NCBI GenBank assembly: GCA_024642705.1
Contig: JAHEAQ010000021.1
Coordinates: 1-59,177 of the forward strand
Source: Bacteroidota bacterium
GTDB taxonomy: Bacteria > Bacteroidota > Bacteroidia > Chitinophagales > Saprospiraceae
Direction of reading: 5' to 3'
DNA: 59,177 nt
How positions within the stretch are numbered: position 1 is the stretch's first letter; each line of letters starts with the position of its first letter. Shown here in pieces: positions 8,279 through 17,038 of this stretch. Below the pieces are notes generated by a model. That model searched no databases. It saw nothing but the letters and a program-made list of their open reading frames with translations, and was not told the DNA's origin. Position numbers and translations under genes: made by a program.

Positions 8279-9601
8279 TTATGTTGCACATATCATTAAG
8301 TCATTTTGGATTTCTCCTAAAGTGACGGTTTTCAAATGGTTTACTTCATTGTTTAACTTAGGTACGGCAACTTTAATATAGTTTTCAGTAAATCCAAAAA
8401 AATAATTGTCATCTCCCTCTTCTAATAATACAATACCCTTTTTCCCAATTTGCCGATTATAAAATGCTCTTTTCTTTTTTTCAGAAAGGATTCTCAACAT
8501 TTCATTCCTTTCGCGACGAAGATTCATAGGAACCACTCCTTCTAATTCTGAAGCAATAGTATTAGGTCTTTCAGAATATGTAAAAACATGCAAATAGTCA
8601 ATATCAAGATTATTCAAGAAATTATAAGTATCTAAAAAATCATCATTGGTCTCGCTCGGAAATCCAACGATAACATCAACTCCTATGCAACAATCTGGCA
8701 TTAAGTTTTTAATTTTCTCTACGCGTTCCTGGTACAATTCTCTTCGATATCTGCGTTTCATAAGACCAAGGATCTTATTGCTTCCAGATTGTAAAGGCAT
8801 GTGAAAATGATTAACAAACTTTTTAGAAGAATTTACAAATTCAATTACTTCATTGGTGCACAAATTTGGTTCAATTGATGAAATCCTATATCGATCGACA
8901 CCATTGTGTTGATCAATTGCTTTAATGAGATCGATAAACATTGCATCCTTTTTAGACTTTGTGCCTTCAATAACTTCGGTTCCATTGCCAAAATCACCGA
9001 GATTAACGCCGGTTAACACAATTTCTTTCGCCCCATCTTTGCTAATTTGATCAATATTTGACAATACATTTTCGATGGTATTGCTTCTACTCTTTCCCCG
9101 TGCTAGAGGAATAGTACAAAAGGAACATTTATAATCGCACCCATCTTGAACTTTAAGAAAAGTTCTTGTTCTATCTCCTATAGAATAAGAAGGAACAAAA
9201 GTGTTAACCTCACTTATTTCTCCAGACTTTATGACACCTCTACCAGTACTTTGGGTAAGCCCTTCGATATAACTTAGGATGTTGAACTTTTCTGCTGCCC
9301 CAAGCACTAAATCAACGCCCTCAATTTCTGAAATTTCTTTCGGCTTTAGTTGGGCATAGCAACCCACAACAACAATTTTTGCATCAGGTGATCTTTTTAA
9401 TGCTTGGCGAACTGTATACCTGCATTTTCTATCTGCAAATTCTGTTACAGAACAAGTATTCAAAATAAAAATATCGGCTGCTTCTTCAAAAGGAACAGTA
9501 TGATATCCTTCCTTTTCAAACATCTGCCGGATGCCCGAAGTTTCTGAAAAATTGAGCTTACACCCTAAAGTGTGAAATGCAACACTTGTTGGAGTTGACA
9601 T
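8279..9601 (-). CDS. mtaB: tRNA t6A37 methylthiotransferase MtaB
   Basis: A 440-residue radical-SAM methylthiotransferase that converts t6A37 to ms2t6A37 in ANN-decoding tRNAs. I choose the ATG at 9601 (MSTPTSVAFHTLGCKLN). The upstream alternative at 9625 would need a TTG start and adds residues that the family lacks. The N-terminal MTTase domain holds the auxiliary cluster cysteines C14, C50 and C81. The radical-SAM motif CxxxCxxC is C155, C159 and C162 (DGCDYKCSFC). The sequence GCKLN and the short TRAM-like C-terminus fit the MtaB subgroup better than MiaB or RimO. It makes a sensible partner for tsaB at 41332-42015, which belongs to the pathway that makes the t6A substrate. Confidence 0.94.
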   Translation of the reverse strand: MSTPTSVAFHTLGCKLNFSETSGIRQMFEKEGYHTVPFEEAADIFILNTCSVTEFADRKCRYTVRQALKRSPDAKIVVVGCYAQLKPKEISEIEGVDLVLGAAEKFNILSYIEGLTQSTGRGVIKSGEISEVNTFVPSYSIGDRTRTFLKVQDGCDYKCSFCTIPLARGKSRSNTIENVLSNIDQISKDGAKEIVLTGVNLGDFGNGTEVIEGTKSKKDAMFIDLIKAIDQHNGVDRYRISSIEPNLCTNEVIEFVNSSKKFVNHFHMPLQSGSNKILGLMKRRYRRELYQERVEKIKNLMPDCCIGVDVIVGFPSETNDDFLDTYNFLNNLDIDYLHVFTYSERPNTIASELEGVVPMNLRRERNEMLRILSEKKKRAFYNRQIGKKGIVLLEEGDDNYFFGFTENYIKVAVPKLNNEVNHLKTVTLGEIQNDLMICAT

Positions 9602-9776
9602 ATAATAGTTTAAATTTAATGGCAAATTTAAGTTAATCTATTCATTTTCACTATAATGTTGAACATCAATTATCGTTTGATCGGGTTTCAATAGAAAATA
9701 AAATAGGATTAATTTAATTTTTTCATAACTTGAAAGCTACAATTTGGCAAATGGACCAGATTTAAAATCGACTTCA

Positions 9777-10868
9777 ATGAAAGAAAGATTATTGTCACTT
9801 GATATTTTCAGGGGTATCACAATTTGTTTTATGATTATTGTAAATACTCCAGGAACGTGGAAATATGTATATGCTCCGCTAAAACATGCAGATTGGGAAG
9901 GTTGTACACCGACTGATTTGGTCTTTCCATTTTTTGTTTTTATTGTGGGGCTGTCGATGGTATTCTCGATGAGTAGGATTGATGATCAAAAAAAATCCTC
10001 CATAGTCTTAAAAATTATGAAAAGGACAGTTTTGATTTTTGTAGTGGGATTGTTTTTGAATTGGTTTCCTTTTTTTCATAAGAATATTGCTGATTTAAGA
10101 ATAATGGGAGTTTTGCAAAAAATTGCTTTATCCTATGGAGGTGCTGCTTTGTTAATTCTATTTTTCAATAAAAAGTGGCTGCCTGTTGTTGCTGGAGTTA
10201 TACTTTTATTTTATTGGTGGCTTCTATATACCTATGGAGGTAGTATTCCATATGGATTAGAGGATAATATTGTAAGGACCATAGATTTACAAATTTTTGG
10301 AGAATCTCATTTATATGGCGGATTCGGAATTCCTTTTGATCCTGAAGGACTTTTGGGATGTATTCCAAGTATCGGAACAGTTTTGTTGGGTTATATATTT
10401 GGAAGAAGAATTATTGAAGTTAATTCAAAATCTAGACTGTTGCAAGAGTATGTGATTGGAGGTTCAATATTAGTTGGATTGGGAATAGTTTGGGGGCAAT
10501 TTTTTCCAATTATTAAAGCACTTTGGACAAGTAGTTATGTGCTGTACACAGCTGGATTAGCCCTATTGATTTTTTCTATATTAATATATGTTCTTGACAT
10601 TGTTAAAGTTACGAAATGGGCTTATCCGTTCAGAGTTTTTGGATTAAATCCGTTATTTTCTTATGCTTTATCCGGATTGGTGGTTCGATTGATTATTTAT
10701 GTTTTTAAGTTTCAAGATACAAATATAGGAACATGGACTTATGACAATTTTTTCCAAATCATTTTTGGAGATTATCTAGGGTCATTGGCATATGCAATAT
10801 TTTTCGCATTGATAATTTGGTTATTCGCATTGATTCTTTACAAGAAAAATATTGTTATAAAATTGTAG
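9777..10868 (+). CDS. DUF5009/HGSNAT-like membrane acyltransferase
   Basis: A 363-residue polytopic membrane protein of the family that includes lysosomal heparan-alpha-glucosaminide N-acetyltransferase and bacterial NagX-type proteins. The N-terminus carries the family signature LSLDIFRGIT near residue 5, then NTPG, and PTDLVFPFFVFIVG in the second span. About ten hydrophobic segments follow. In the human enzyme a conserved histidine takes the acetyl group; here the equivalent region is HADWEGCTPTD near residue 40. The true substrate is unknown and amino-sugar acetylation is an inference. ATG 9777 is preferred over the in-frame TTG at 9744. It ends 14 bases before the convergent LuxR-type regulator, with no clear terminator between. 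Confidence 0.85.
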   Translation: MKERLLSLDIFRGITICFMIIVNTPGTWKYVYAPLKHADWEGCTPTDLVFPFFVFIVGLSMVFSMSRIDDQKKSSIVLKIMKRTVLIFVVGLFLNWFPFFHKNIADLRIMGVLQKIALSYGGAALLILFFNKKWLPVVAGVILLFYWWLLYTYGGSIPYGLEDNIVRTIDLQIFGESHLYGGFGIPFDPEGLLGCIPSIGTVLLGYIFGRRIIEVNSKSRLLQEYVIGGSILVGLGIVWGQFFPIIKALWTSSYVLYTAGLALLIFSILIYVLDIVKVTKWAYPFRVFGLNPLFSYALSGLVVRLIIYVFKFQDTNIGTWTYDNFFQIIFGDYLGSLAYAIFFALIIWLFALILYKKNIVIKL

Positions 10869-10882
10869 TTCAGTAAATTTCT

Positions 10883-11548
10883 CTAAATATTAAATGGGCT
10901 TTGATTTATTTTGAATAAGTTGTTTTCCACAGCATAAATAATAAGTCCAGCAATATTTTTTGAATTGGTTTTTTCCAATAATTTATTTCGATGTCCTTCT
11001 ACGGTTCTTGGGCTAATAAATAATTCATCGGCAATTTCTTTTGATGTTTTTTGTGCGCATATTTTTTGTAATACTTCGATTTCTCTGGTTGTGATTTCTT
11101 CAGCATGCAATCCAGTTACTTTGGCGTTGATCATTTTACTTCTTAAAAGTTGAATTATGTAATCGGTATAATGAAAACCTTTATTGATAATATTGTTAAT
11201 TGCCACAATGAGTTGGTTGGGATCTTCATTTTTAGCAAAAAAGGATGCTGCACCTAATTCTATCATTTTAACAATCAATGCACCATCGAAATGCGAACTT
11301 AATATGGCAATTTTGAGATTTGGGTGAATTTGTATGAGCGACTTTAAGGTTTCGATGCCATCCATAATTGGCATTGAAAGATCTAGTAAAATAAGATCTG
11401 GAAGGTTGTTTTCGTCAAAGTTTTTCAATAATTCTTTTCCATTGGATGCTTCTTGGATAATCATAAAATCACCAAATTCAACAAGAATTCTTTTTAATCC
11501 CTCACGAAAAAGTTTTTCATCGTCGACAAGTATTATTTTATTATGCAT
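10883..11548 (-). CDS. NarL/LuxR-family response regulator
   Basis: A 221-residue two-component regulator. The receiver domain (about 4-120) has the acidic pair D9/D10 and the phosphoacceptor D56 in LILLDLSMP. A LuxR-type helix-turn-helix occupies about 148-215 (TTREIEVLQKIC... then SPRTVEGHR). It overlaps the end of the upstream kinase gene by eight bases, so the two are almost surely translated together and form a cognate pair. No autoinducer domain is present. The target genes are not evident; the rest of the operon is the simplest candidate. Confidence 0.94.
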   Translation of the reverse strand: MHNKIILVDDEKLFREGLKRILVEFGDFMIIQEASNGKELLKNFDENNLPDLILLDLSMPIMDGIETLKSLIQIHPNLKIAILSSHFDGALIVKMIELGAASFFAKNEDPNQLIVAINNIINKGFHYTDYIIQLLRSKMINAKVTGLHAEEITTREIEVLQKICAQKTSKEIADELFISPRTVEGHRNKLLEKTNSKNIAGLIIYAVENNLFKINQSPFNI

Positions 11549-12314
11549 AAGGTATTTTAAACTTATATTTTATGCCCGTTTCCTGAGGTATATTCTCCCA
11601 TGAAGCATTCAATATTTGAACCCTCGATTCAATATTCATAGTTCCAATTCCAATTGAATTTTTTGTAGAAACTATTCCTTTTCCATCATCGGAGTAATTA
11701 ATTTCTAATATTTCTTTTTCCAGAAATGCTTCAATTTTAATGTTTGTAGCCTCAGCATGCTTGATGGTATTATTTATTAACTCCTGAATAATTCTGAAAA
11801 TATGCAATTTTTTTTGATCAACTATGTTTTTAAAATGTTCAGATCCAATGATGTTCATTTTAAGTACTCCAAACAAATTGATTTGATTCATTAGGTCGTT
11901 AATTGCATCTTCCAGGCCAAATTTCTCTAAGATTGGAGGCATAAGCTCATGAGATATTTTTCGCGATCTTTCTAATGATTCTTTTAAAGCTGAACTTATA
12001 CTTGAGATTGAACTCTGTAATCCTTGATCATCAATTTTCAATTTAATGAAGTCAACATTTACATTTATAATATTCAATTTGGAACTGATGTCATCGTGTA
12101 ATTCTCTAGCAATTCTGCTTCTTTCAGCTTCTTGAGTATTAATAGTTGATTCCAACATTTCCTTTTGAAAATTCATCTTTAACAAATGGTTTCTTTCTTT
12201 CTGAGCTATAATTTTCTTTTGGGAGAAATTAAAAAAAATTACAAGGCTAACTACAAGAGCCACCATGATTCCAATAGAAACAAAAACGAAAATTATTATC
12301 TCTGATTCATTCAT
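11541..12314 (-). CDS. NarX-type sensor histidine kinase
   Basis: A 257-residue kinase with one N-terminal transmembrane span (about 6-29), a short coiled coil, a HisKA_3 dimerisation/phosphoacceptor helix with H73 in RELHDDISSKL, and a HATPase_c domain (about 155-255, N box INNTIKHAEA, G box DDGKGI). It has almost no periplasmic sensor region. A signal probably comes from a partner, most likely the membrane protein encoded immediately upstream (overlap of eight bases). The arrangement with the LuxR-type regulator downstream is the usual Bacteroidota pairing. Confidence 0.92.
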   Translation of the reverse strand: MNESEIIIFVFVSIGIMVALVVSLVIFFNFSQKKIIAQKERNHLLKMNFQKEMLESTINTQEAERSRIARELHDDISSKLNIINVNVDFIKLKIDDQGLQSSISSISSALKESLERSRKISHELMPPILEKFGLEDAINDLMNQINLFGVLKMNIIGSEHFKNIVDQKKLHIFRIIQELINNTIKHAEATNIKIEAFLEKEILEINYSDDGKGIVSTKNSIGIGTMNIESRVQILNASWENIPQETGIKYKFKIPYA

Positions 12315-12945
12315 AAACTACACGATCCTTTTGAATAAGTTTCAGTAATGCATAAATATAAAAGCCTTGGGCTATTAGTTTTAAGGTAATATTCACATAC
12401 CAAATACTATAAATTATATTTTTTGGATAGTTCAAAGTAAATTGTACAAACAAGTATATGCAAAATGCTCCACAGAAATTGATTAAAATTCCATATATGA
12501 AATATTTAATGATTTGAACATTTTCTTTTTTGAATTCTGAATCCAAAAATTTGAATAGAGAGGCAATCGAGGCAAAAATAAATATAGCATCACTAATATT
12601 TTTTAAAAAAGTGATATAGGTAAAAATCGTTTGAACGAAAACAATATAATAGATAAAAATAACAGATAACAATATTATTAAGAAAAACCAATCTTTTAAT
12701 TTTTCGAAAACAAGTAGAAAAAATATACTCAAAAATATAAATTCAAGTAGATTGTATAAATGAAAAGCAGGGATATTATAATCACCCTTGTAAGTAAGTT
12801 GGGAAATAATTTCAAAACATCCGCACATCACAAGATATGACCCAAAAACCATAATTATTGTATCTCTTTTCTTAACTCCAATCAAGAAAATTAATGCAGT
12901 AATGATAGTAACAAAAGTTATAAAATAAATATATGTGTTTATCAT
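12307..12945 (-). CDS. Polytopic membrane protein, possible sensor partner of the kinase
   Basis: A 212-residue protein with about seven hydrophobic spans and few charged residues outside the loops. I recognise no named family. The start overlaps nothing upstream, but the stop overlaps the kinase start by eight bases. Small multi-span proteins translationally coupled to a HisKA_3 kinase occur widely in Bacteroidota, and a sensory role is inferred from that context only. The loops are short, so a ligand would have to be small, hydrophobic or membrane-derived. Confidence 0.75.
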   Translation of the reverse strand: MINTYIYFITFVTIITALIFLIGVKKRDTIIMVFGSYLVMCGCFEIISQLTYKGDYNIPAFHLYNLLEFIFLSIFFLLVFEKLKDWFFLIILLSVIFIYYIVFVQTIFTYITFLKNISDAIFIFASIASLFKFLDSEFKKENVQIIKYFIYGILINFCGAFCIYLFVQFTLNYPKNIIYSIWYVNITLKLIAQGFYIYALLKLIQKDRVVYE

Positions 12946-12962
12946 TCAAAATAAGACTAATT

Positions 12963-13433
12963 TTATTCACATATTGGAGGACATAATTTAGAAAAGTCGT
13001 AAATATACAATTGATTTTCATAGTCTATAAGATCATTACCATTGACATCTGTACCAACCAACATGAATTTCAACATGAATTTTTCTGAAGTTTCAATTTC
13101 GGATGTATCCTTGACATTTAATTTTTCTAATCCAAAATAAAATTTTGACCCTGAGGATTTTTCATTTATGACTGCGGCTAATGCAGTTATAGGCATAGTG
13201 AAGTACTGAAAAAGTTGAGCAGTGTCTTGATATGGTTTGCCATTTTGCTCCCATTCTTCTTTCCATCTATTGAATTTTTGAATTGAAATGGTATCTTTTG
13301 TTATTAAGGAATGGTAAGAAATATTAGCAATATTTTTACTTAATGGATTTGTGTCAGGTTGGCACGCAACTAGGATGCTTATTAAGCAAATTAATGAACT
13401 AAAAATTAATGTTTTCATCTGATTGATTTTCAT
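12963..13433 (-). CDS. Lipoprotein, hypothetical, first gene of the sensor operon
   Basis: A 156-residue lipoprotein with start at ATG 13433; the frame extends to 13442 only through a TTG. The signal peptide ends at the lipobox ISILVAC, with lipidated C24 followed by Gln, compatible with surface or outer-membrane sorting. The mature part is hydrophilic and ends in a two-cysteine tail CPPICE. I do not recognise a domain. It is followed after 17 bases by the membrane protein, so all four genes probably form one operon and the lipoprotein may be an accessory sensor component. Confidence 0.7.
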   Translation of the reverse strand: MKINQMKTLIFSSLICLISILVACQPDTNPLSKNIANISYHSLITKDTISIQKFNRWKEEWEQNGKPYQDTAQLFQYFTMPITALAAVINEKSSGSKFYFGLEKLNVKDTSEIETSEKFMLKFMLVGTDVNGNDLIDYENQLYIYDFSKLCPPICE

Positions 13434-13914
13434 GGCGAACAATTACATTCTCAAGATAGTATTAATTCTTAAGTTTTAAGTTTCTTAATATCTATTCGGA
13501 GAGTGTCCATCTTTTACAATTTTTAATTATCGTAGGCAATATTGAATATTTTTAATTAAAAAAGTTTTATAGGCTCGATTTTTTTGAACAAACACGTATA
13601 AATACTTATGCAACAAACACGTTATTCTACGCTTTTATTTTGACTACTTTTTAAGCAACTTTGGTTAAGTTTTTTGAATTACCCATTTATGCACTACGAG
13701 CAAAACTTTTAATACCCTGCATAACACCCTTATATTTTGAAAACAAGAGTATCATAAAGCTTTTGAGTTGGTAATGTTCAAGTTTATCAGAGGATAAAAA
13801 AAGAATGTCACATTTTAAATTTAACTCATTTAAAACCTAATTGGCTTATGCTTAGGATCAATAAAATTGCAATAGAGTTTTTAAAAATTGATTAAACCTA
13901 AGTAGAATTGATTT
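13434..13914. other. Gene-poor intergenic stretch with an 11-bp direct repeat
   Basis: No credible coding frame is visible on either strand. AACAAACACGT occurs at 13587-13597 and again at 13612-13622, 25 bases apart, between the divergent lipoprotein operon and the T9SS gene. The stretch ends in a strong terminator-like hairpin, described next. Confidence 0.5.
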
Positions 13915-13953
13915 AATAGAGTTCTGAAATCTCAGAGCTCTATTTGTTTTATT
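13915..13953 (+). terminator. Orphan terminator-like hairpin
   Basis: AATAGAGTTCTGA (13915-13927) pairs with TCAGAGCTCTATT (13932-13944) with one G-T wobble, loop AATC, followed by TGTTTTATT. There is no recognised plus-strand gene upstream for more than 3 kb, since the last one ends at 10868. It may end a small RNA transcribed from within 13440-13914. Confidence 0.6.
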
Positions 13954-14102
13954 ATGCATTTCAATATCTTGAATTTTAAAAATTAAAATTACATAACACA
14001 TTTGTTTTCAGTAAATAAGTTCTGACTAAAAATATTAATATTTTATAGGTGTGTGGATCAAATTTGGGTTCTTTAATGCAAACCGATTAAATAAAGGAAC
14101 AT

Positions 14103-16169
14103 ATGAAATTTATCACAACCTTTTTTGTAATCACCCTTATTGCAACAAACCTACTTATCAGCCAAAATATAAGTCCACGTACTTTGCTAAGATATGGAGA
14201 TAATTACAAATCCAGTATTGAGACCTATGGTGAGGTAGATGAATATTATTTCGAAGGTAAATCCGGGGATGTAATAATGATTCGAATGCGCGATGAAACC
14301 GCAGTTGATTCCTATATTAAATTATATGATCCTGATGGTTCGTTCATAGCTTATAATTGGAGTGATGGTGGTCTGGCAAAAATTAAAGATTTGCATTTAT
14401 CAAAAAGTGGTGAATATAAAATTTTAGCCTTTGATAGGAACCATAATGATACAGGTAATTATGGTATAAGTCTGCATCAATTAAATGGACATAGCTATTC
14501 GACTGGGCTTCCAGAAATTATAAGTTTTACGGATTCCATAACGAGCATTACTGGAGTAAATACCTACCATTTTCAAGTAAAAAAAGATGATATCCTATTT
14601 GCTCAAATGCGCGCATTAACAGTACATTTTGAATGCGAGTTTTTTATTTATAATTCCTTAGGAGAAGAAATTTATAAGTCAGAAAATATAGGAAGACTTG
14701 CAACTGTAGGTCCAGTTCGCATAACGCAAGAAGACACATTGAAAATAATAGTTACAGACAGAGGTGGAAACGATGTGGATATTTATGGATTGACTAAAAT
14801 GTTGCTCAACCAACATGAATCTGTACAAAATCTAACCTGTGGAAACAATGTATTGGACGAATTAACACAATTATGTGAAAGAAAAGTTTATAGGCTCGTA
14901 ACTAGTCCTGGTCAAATCCCTTTAATTGAAGTGAGATCAAATAATGCTAAAATTGAGACGACCATAGAAATATTTGATGAGAATGGTGAATTTGTAGCAT
15001 CTACAACTGCCACGAATAAATTAATTAGTCAATTTATTGAAGTGTCAGAAGAAGAAAAATCCTATTTATTAGTTGTGTGCGATAGGAATGGTAATGATTT
15101 TGGAGATTTTGGACTTCAAGTTCAATTTTTGGATGCAACTTATTGCCCTGAAGTTTTGGATTGTTCTAATCAAGAAGAGATGGTTCTAATTAGTGGATTG
15201 GGACAAAATAAATTATTTTCTATTGAAGGTTTTGCTGGTGATTCTATAAAAGTAAAATTACATGAATTAGAATCCCATTTAGAGCCGCATCTTAGAATTT
15301 ATAATTTAAAAGGAGAAATGATTGCAGAAGTTATGGATCCAATTTTAGCCGATCTTTCATCATTTACTTTTCCAGAAGATGGGACTTATTTGATTCTCGC
15401 TAGCGATCAAAGCGGCAATGATGTAGGAATGTTTGAACTTTTGGCCCCATTTACAGATTTTGAAATTCTTTTATCAGAATGTCATACTGTGTATCTTGGT
15501 TTTGGTCCCTTCGAAAGTGTAATCTTAAGCGCACCAGTAGCTGATGAAAGTGCTAGTTATGTATGGAGTAATGGAGCAACGACATCAGAGATTGAAGTAA
15601 GCCCAACTGAAAATACAAGCTATTTTGTGACAATTACCAATAGTAATGGTTGTTTTTCGGTGGCACAAACTTTTGTGGAAGTAGTAGATGTTGCATGTGA
15701 GCCTAAAAAAGTGCAAATTTGTCATGATGCTTTAAATTCTAAAGAGAAGAGCGAAAAATGCATAAGTGAAAATGGAGTATGGGGACATCTTGAAAATGGA
15801 ATAGGACATGAAAATTGTTACATAGGACCTTGCAATTATATTTCAATATGTGATTCTGGAGAAGAAAATTTAGCAATAGATAGAGAAGTTACTCAAAGGA
15901 CGAATGGAGCACAAAGTGTTGCAAATATTTTGTACCCGAATCCAACTAGTAATTCATTTAGCATTGAATTGAATTTAATTCCAGGAGAAAAAGTAAATAT
16001 TGGAATTTATAATATTATCGGTGAGAAAATAGGAGTGAAACAATTTGAAAATAAAGGTCAACAAGTACAATTATCAATGGATGATTATAATGTACCAGCA
16101 GGTCTATATTTGGTATTAATTAAAAGTGACTTGTTTTCAGAAACAAAGCAAGTAATTTATTTAAAATAA
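14103..16169 (+). CDS. T9SS type A cargo protein with PPC-like repeats
   Basis: A 688-residue secreted protein. The signal peptide is residues 1 to about 20 (ending ISQ). Three to four beta-rich repeats of about 110-130 residues follow, each with phrases like DRNGNDFGDFGL or DRGGNDVDIYGL, resembling bacterial pre-peptidase C-terminal (PPC) domains. An Ig/PKD-like segment (about 480-530, WSNGATTSEI) is next, then a Cys-containing module starting KKVQICHDA and ending GPC that recurs in Bacteroidota surface proteins. A T9SS type A domain completes it (about 615-688, YPNPTSNSF...GLYLVLI). It has no catalytic motif and is probably an adhesin or surface-layer component. AAAGGAAC seven bases before the ATG is a fair ribosome site. 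Confidence 0.87.
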   Translation: MKFITTFFVITLIATNLLISQNISPRTLLRYGDNYKSSIETYGEVDEYYFEGKSGDVIMIRMRDETAVDSYIKLYDPDGSFIAYNWSDGGLAKIKDLHLSKSGEYKILAFDRNHNDTGNYGISLHQLNGHSYSTGLPEIISFTDSITSITGVNTYHFQVKKDDILFAQMRALTVHFECEFFIYNSLGEEIYKSENIGRLATVGPVRITQEDTLKIIVTDRGGNDVDIYGLTKMLLNQHESVQNLTCGNNVLDELTQLCERKVYRLVTSPGQIPLIEVRSNNAKIETTIEIFDENGEFVASTTATNKLISQFIEVSEEEKSYLLVVCDRNGNDFGDFGLQVQFLDATYCPEVLDCSNQEEMVLISGLGQNKLFSIEGFAGDSIKVKLHELESHLEPHLRIYNLKGEMIAEVMDPILADLSSFTFPEDGTYLILASDQSGNDVGMFELLAPFTDFEILLSECHTVYLGFGPFESVILSAPVADESASYVWSNGATTSEIEVSPTENTSYFVTITNSNGCFSVAQTFVEVVDVACEPKKVQICHDALNSKEKSEKCISENGVWGHLENGIGHENCYIGPCNYISICDSGEENLAIDREVTQRTNGAQSVANILYPNPTSNSFSIELNLIPGEKVNIGIYNIIGEKIGVKQFENKGQQVQLSMDDYNVPAGLYLVLIKSDLFSETKQVIYLK

Positions 16170-16228
16170 AAAGTGTCAAAACCTTGGTAACCCAAGTTCG
16201 GATGGTTTTCATTCGAAATTAACCCAAT

Positions 16229-16260
16229 GAGGAGGACAATTAATTTTGTTCTCCTCTTTT
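16229..16260 (+). terminator. Terminator of the T9SS cargo gene
   Basis: GAGGAGGAC (16229-16237) pairs with GTTCTCCTC (16248-16256) with one G-T wobble, loop AATTAATTTT, then TTTT. It lies 60 bases after the stop codon and also precedes the convergent kinase end. Confidence 0.8.
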
Positions 16261-16289
16261 ATTAAAAATCCAGATTGTGATTTGGTAGA

Positions 16290-17033
16290 TTATTTTAATT
16301 TGAAAGCCATTGCTGCTCCAATTATACCAGCATCGTTGCGCATTTTAGCAGGCACTATTTCTGCTTTTGTAGCAGTTAAATATTTTGAATACAAATTAAA
16401 ATGCTTGCTTACTCCTCCGCCTATAATAAATAAGTCAGGGGAAAAAATATGTTCAATATATAGAAGTACATTTTGAAGTTCTTTACCCCATTCTTTATAA
16501 CTCATTTTTTTTCTTTCTCTGGCGCTATTTGCAGCATAATTTTCAGTTATTCCTTTTTTATATTTTAAATGGCCTAACTCTGTGTTCGGAATAAGTTTTC
16601 CGTTTAGGAACATAGCAGATCCAATTCCGGTACCTAATGTTAATAAGATGACAGTCCCTTTTTTATCTTTGGCAGCTCCAAAATATAATTCTGCAACACC
16701 CGCAGCATCGGCGTCATTCACTAATTTAATTTTGGCTTTAAGTTCTTTTTCAAAAAACTTTTCGCCATCTAAATTTATCCAATCATTGTCAATATTTGTT
16801 GCAGTTAGGATTCTGCCTTTACTAATTATACTAGGAAATCCGATACCAACGTTTTTCCCTTTCCAATTGAAATAATTAATGATTTCTTTTAAAACTTTTG
16901 TCACTTGCTGAGGTGTCGAAACATCAGGAGTTGGCAATTTAAATCTTTCGCCTACAAGATTACCGTTGCTTGTATCCACTAAGTTGCCTTTTATGCCTGT
17001 TGCGCCAACATCAATTCCAAGTATTATGCTCAT
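16290..17033 (-). CDS. ppgK: Polyphosphate glucokinase (ROK family)
   Basis: A 247-residue cytoplasmic ROK-fold kinase that phosphorylates glucose to glucose 6-phosphate using polyphosphate, and in some relatives also ATP. The phosphate-1 loop GIDVGATGIKG lies at 6-16. The catalytic Asp is D107 in NDADAAG. LTLGTGIGSA (131-140) and ELGHLKY (152-158) follow the PPGK pattern rather than that of the longer ROK repressors or Zn-containing glucokinases, because the ROK zinc cysteines are absent. Length is typical for PPGK. It is the last gene of a minus-strand run, five bases after the cyclophilin gene, so its expression is probably tied to that operon. Strict preference for polyphosphate cannot be read from sequence. 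Confidence 0.85.
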   Translation of the reverse strand: MSIILGIDVGATGIKGNLVDTSNGNLVGERFKLPTPDVSTPQQVTKVLKEIINYFNWKGKNVGIGFPSIISKGRILTATNIDNDWINLDGEKFFEKELKAKIKLVNDADAAGVAELYFGAAKDKKGTVILLTLGTGIGSAMFLNGKLIPNTELGHLKYKKGITENYAANSARERKKMSYKEWGKELQNVLLYIEHIFSPDLFIIGGGVSKHFNLYSKYLTATKAEIVPAKMRNDAGIIGAAMAFKLK

Positions 17034-17038
17034 GAGTA

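Noticed and set aside
9744-9776. TTG-initiated extension of the DUF5009-type gene
   Set aside because: The family signature LSLDIFRG normally begins a few residues after the start, matching ATG 9777.
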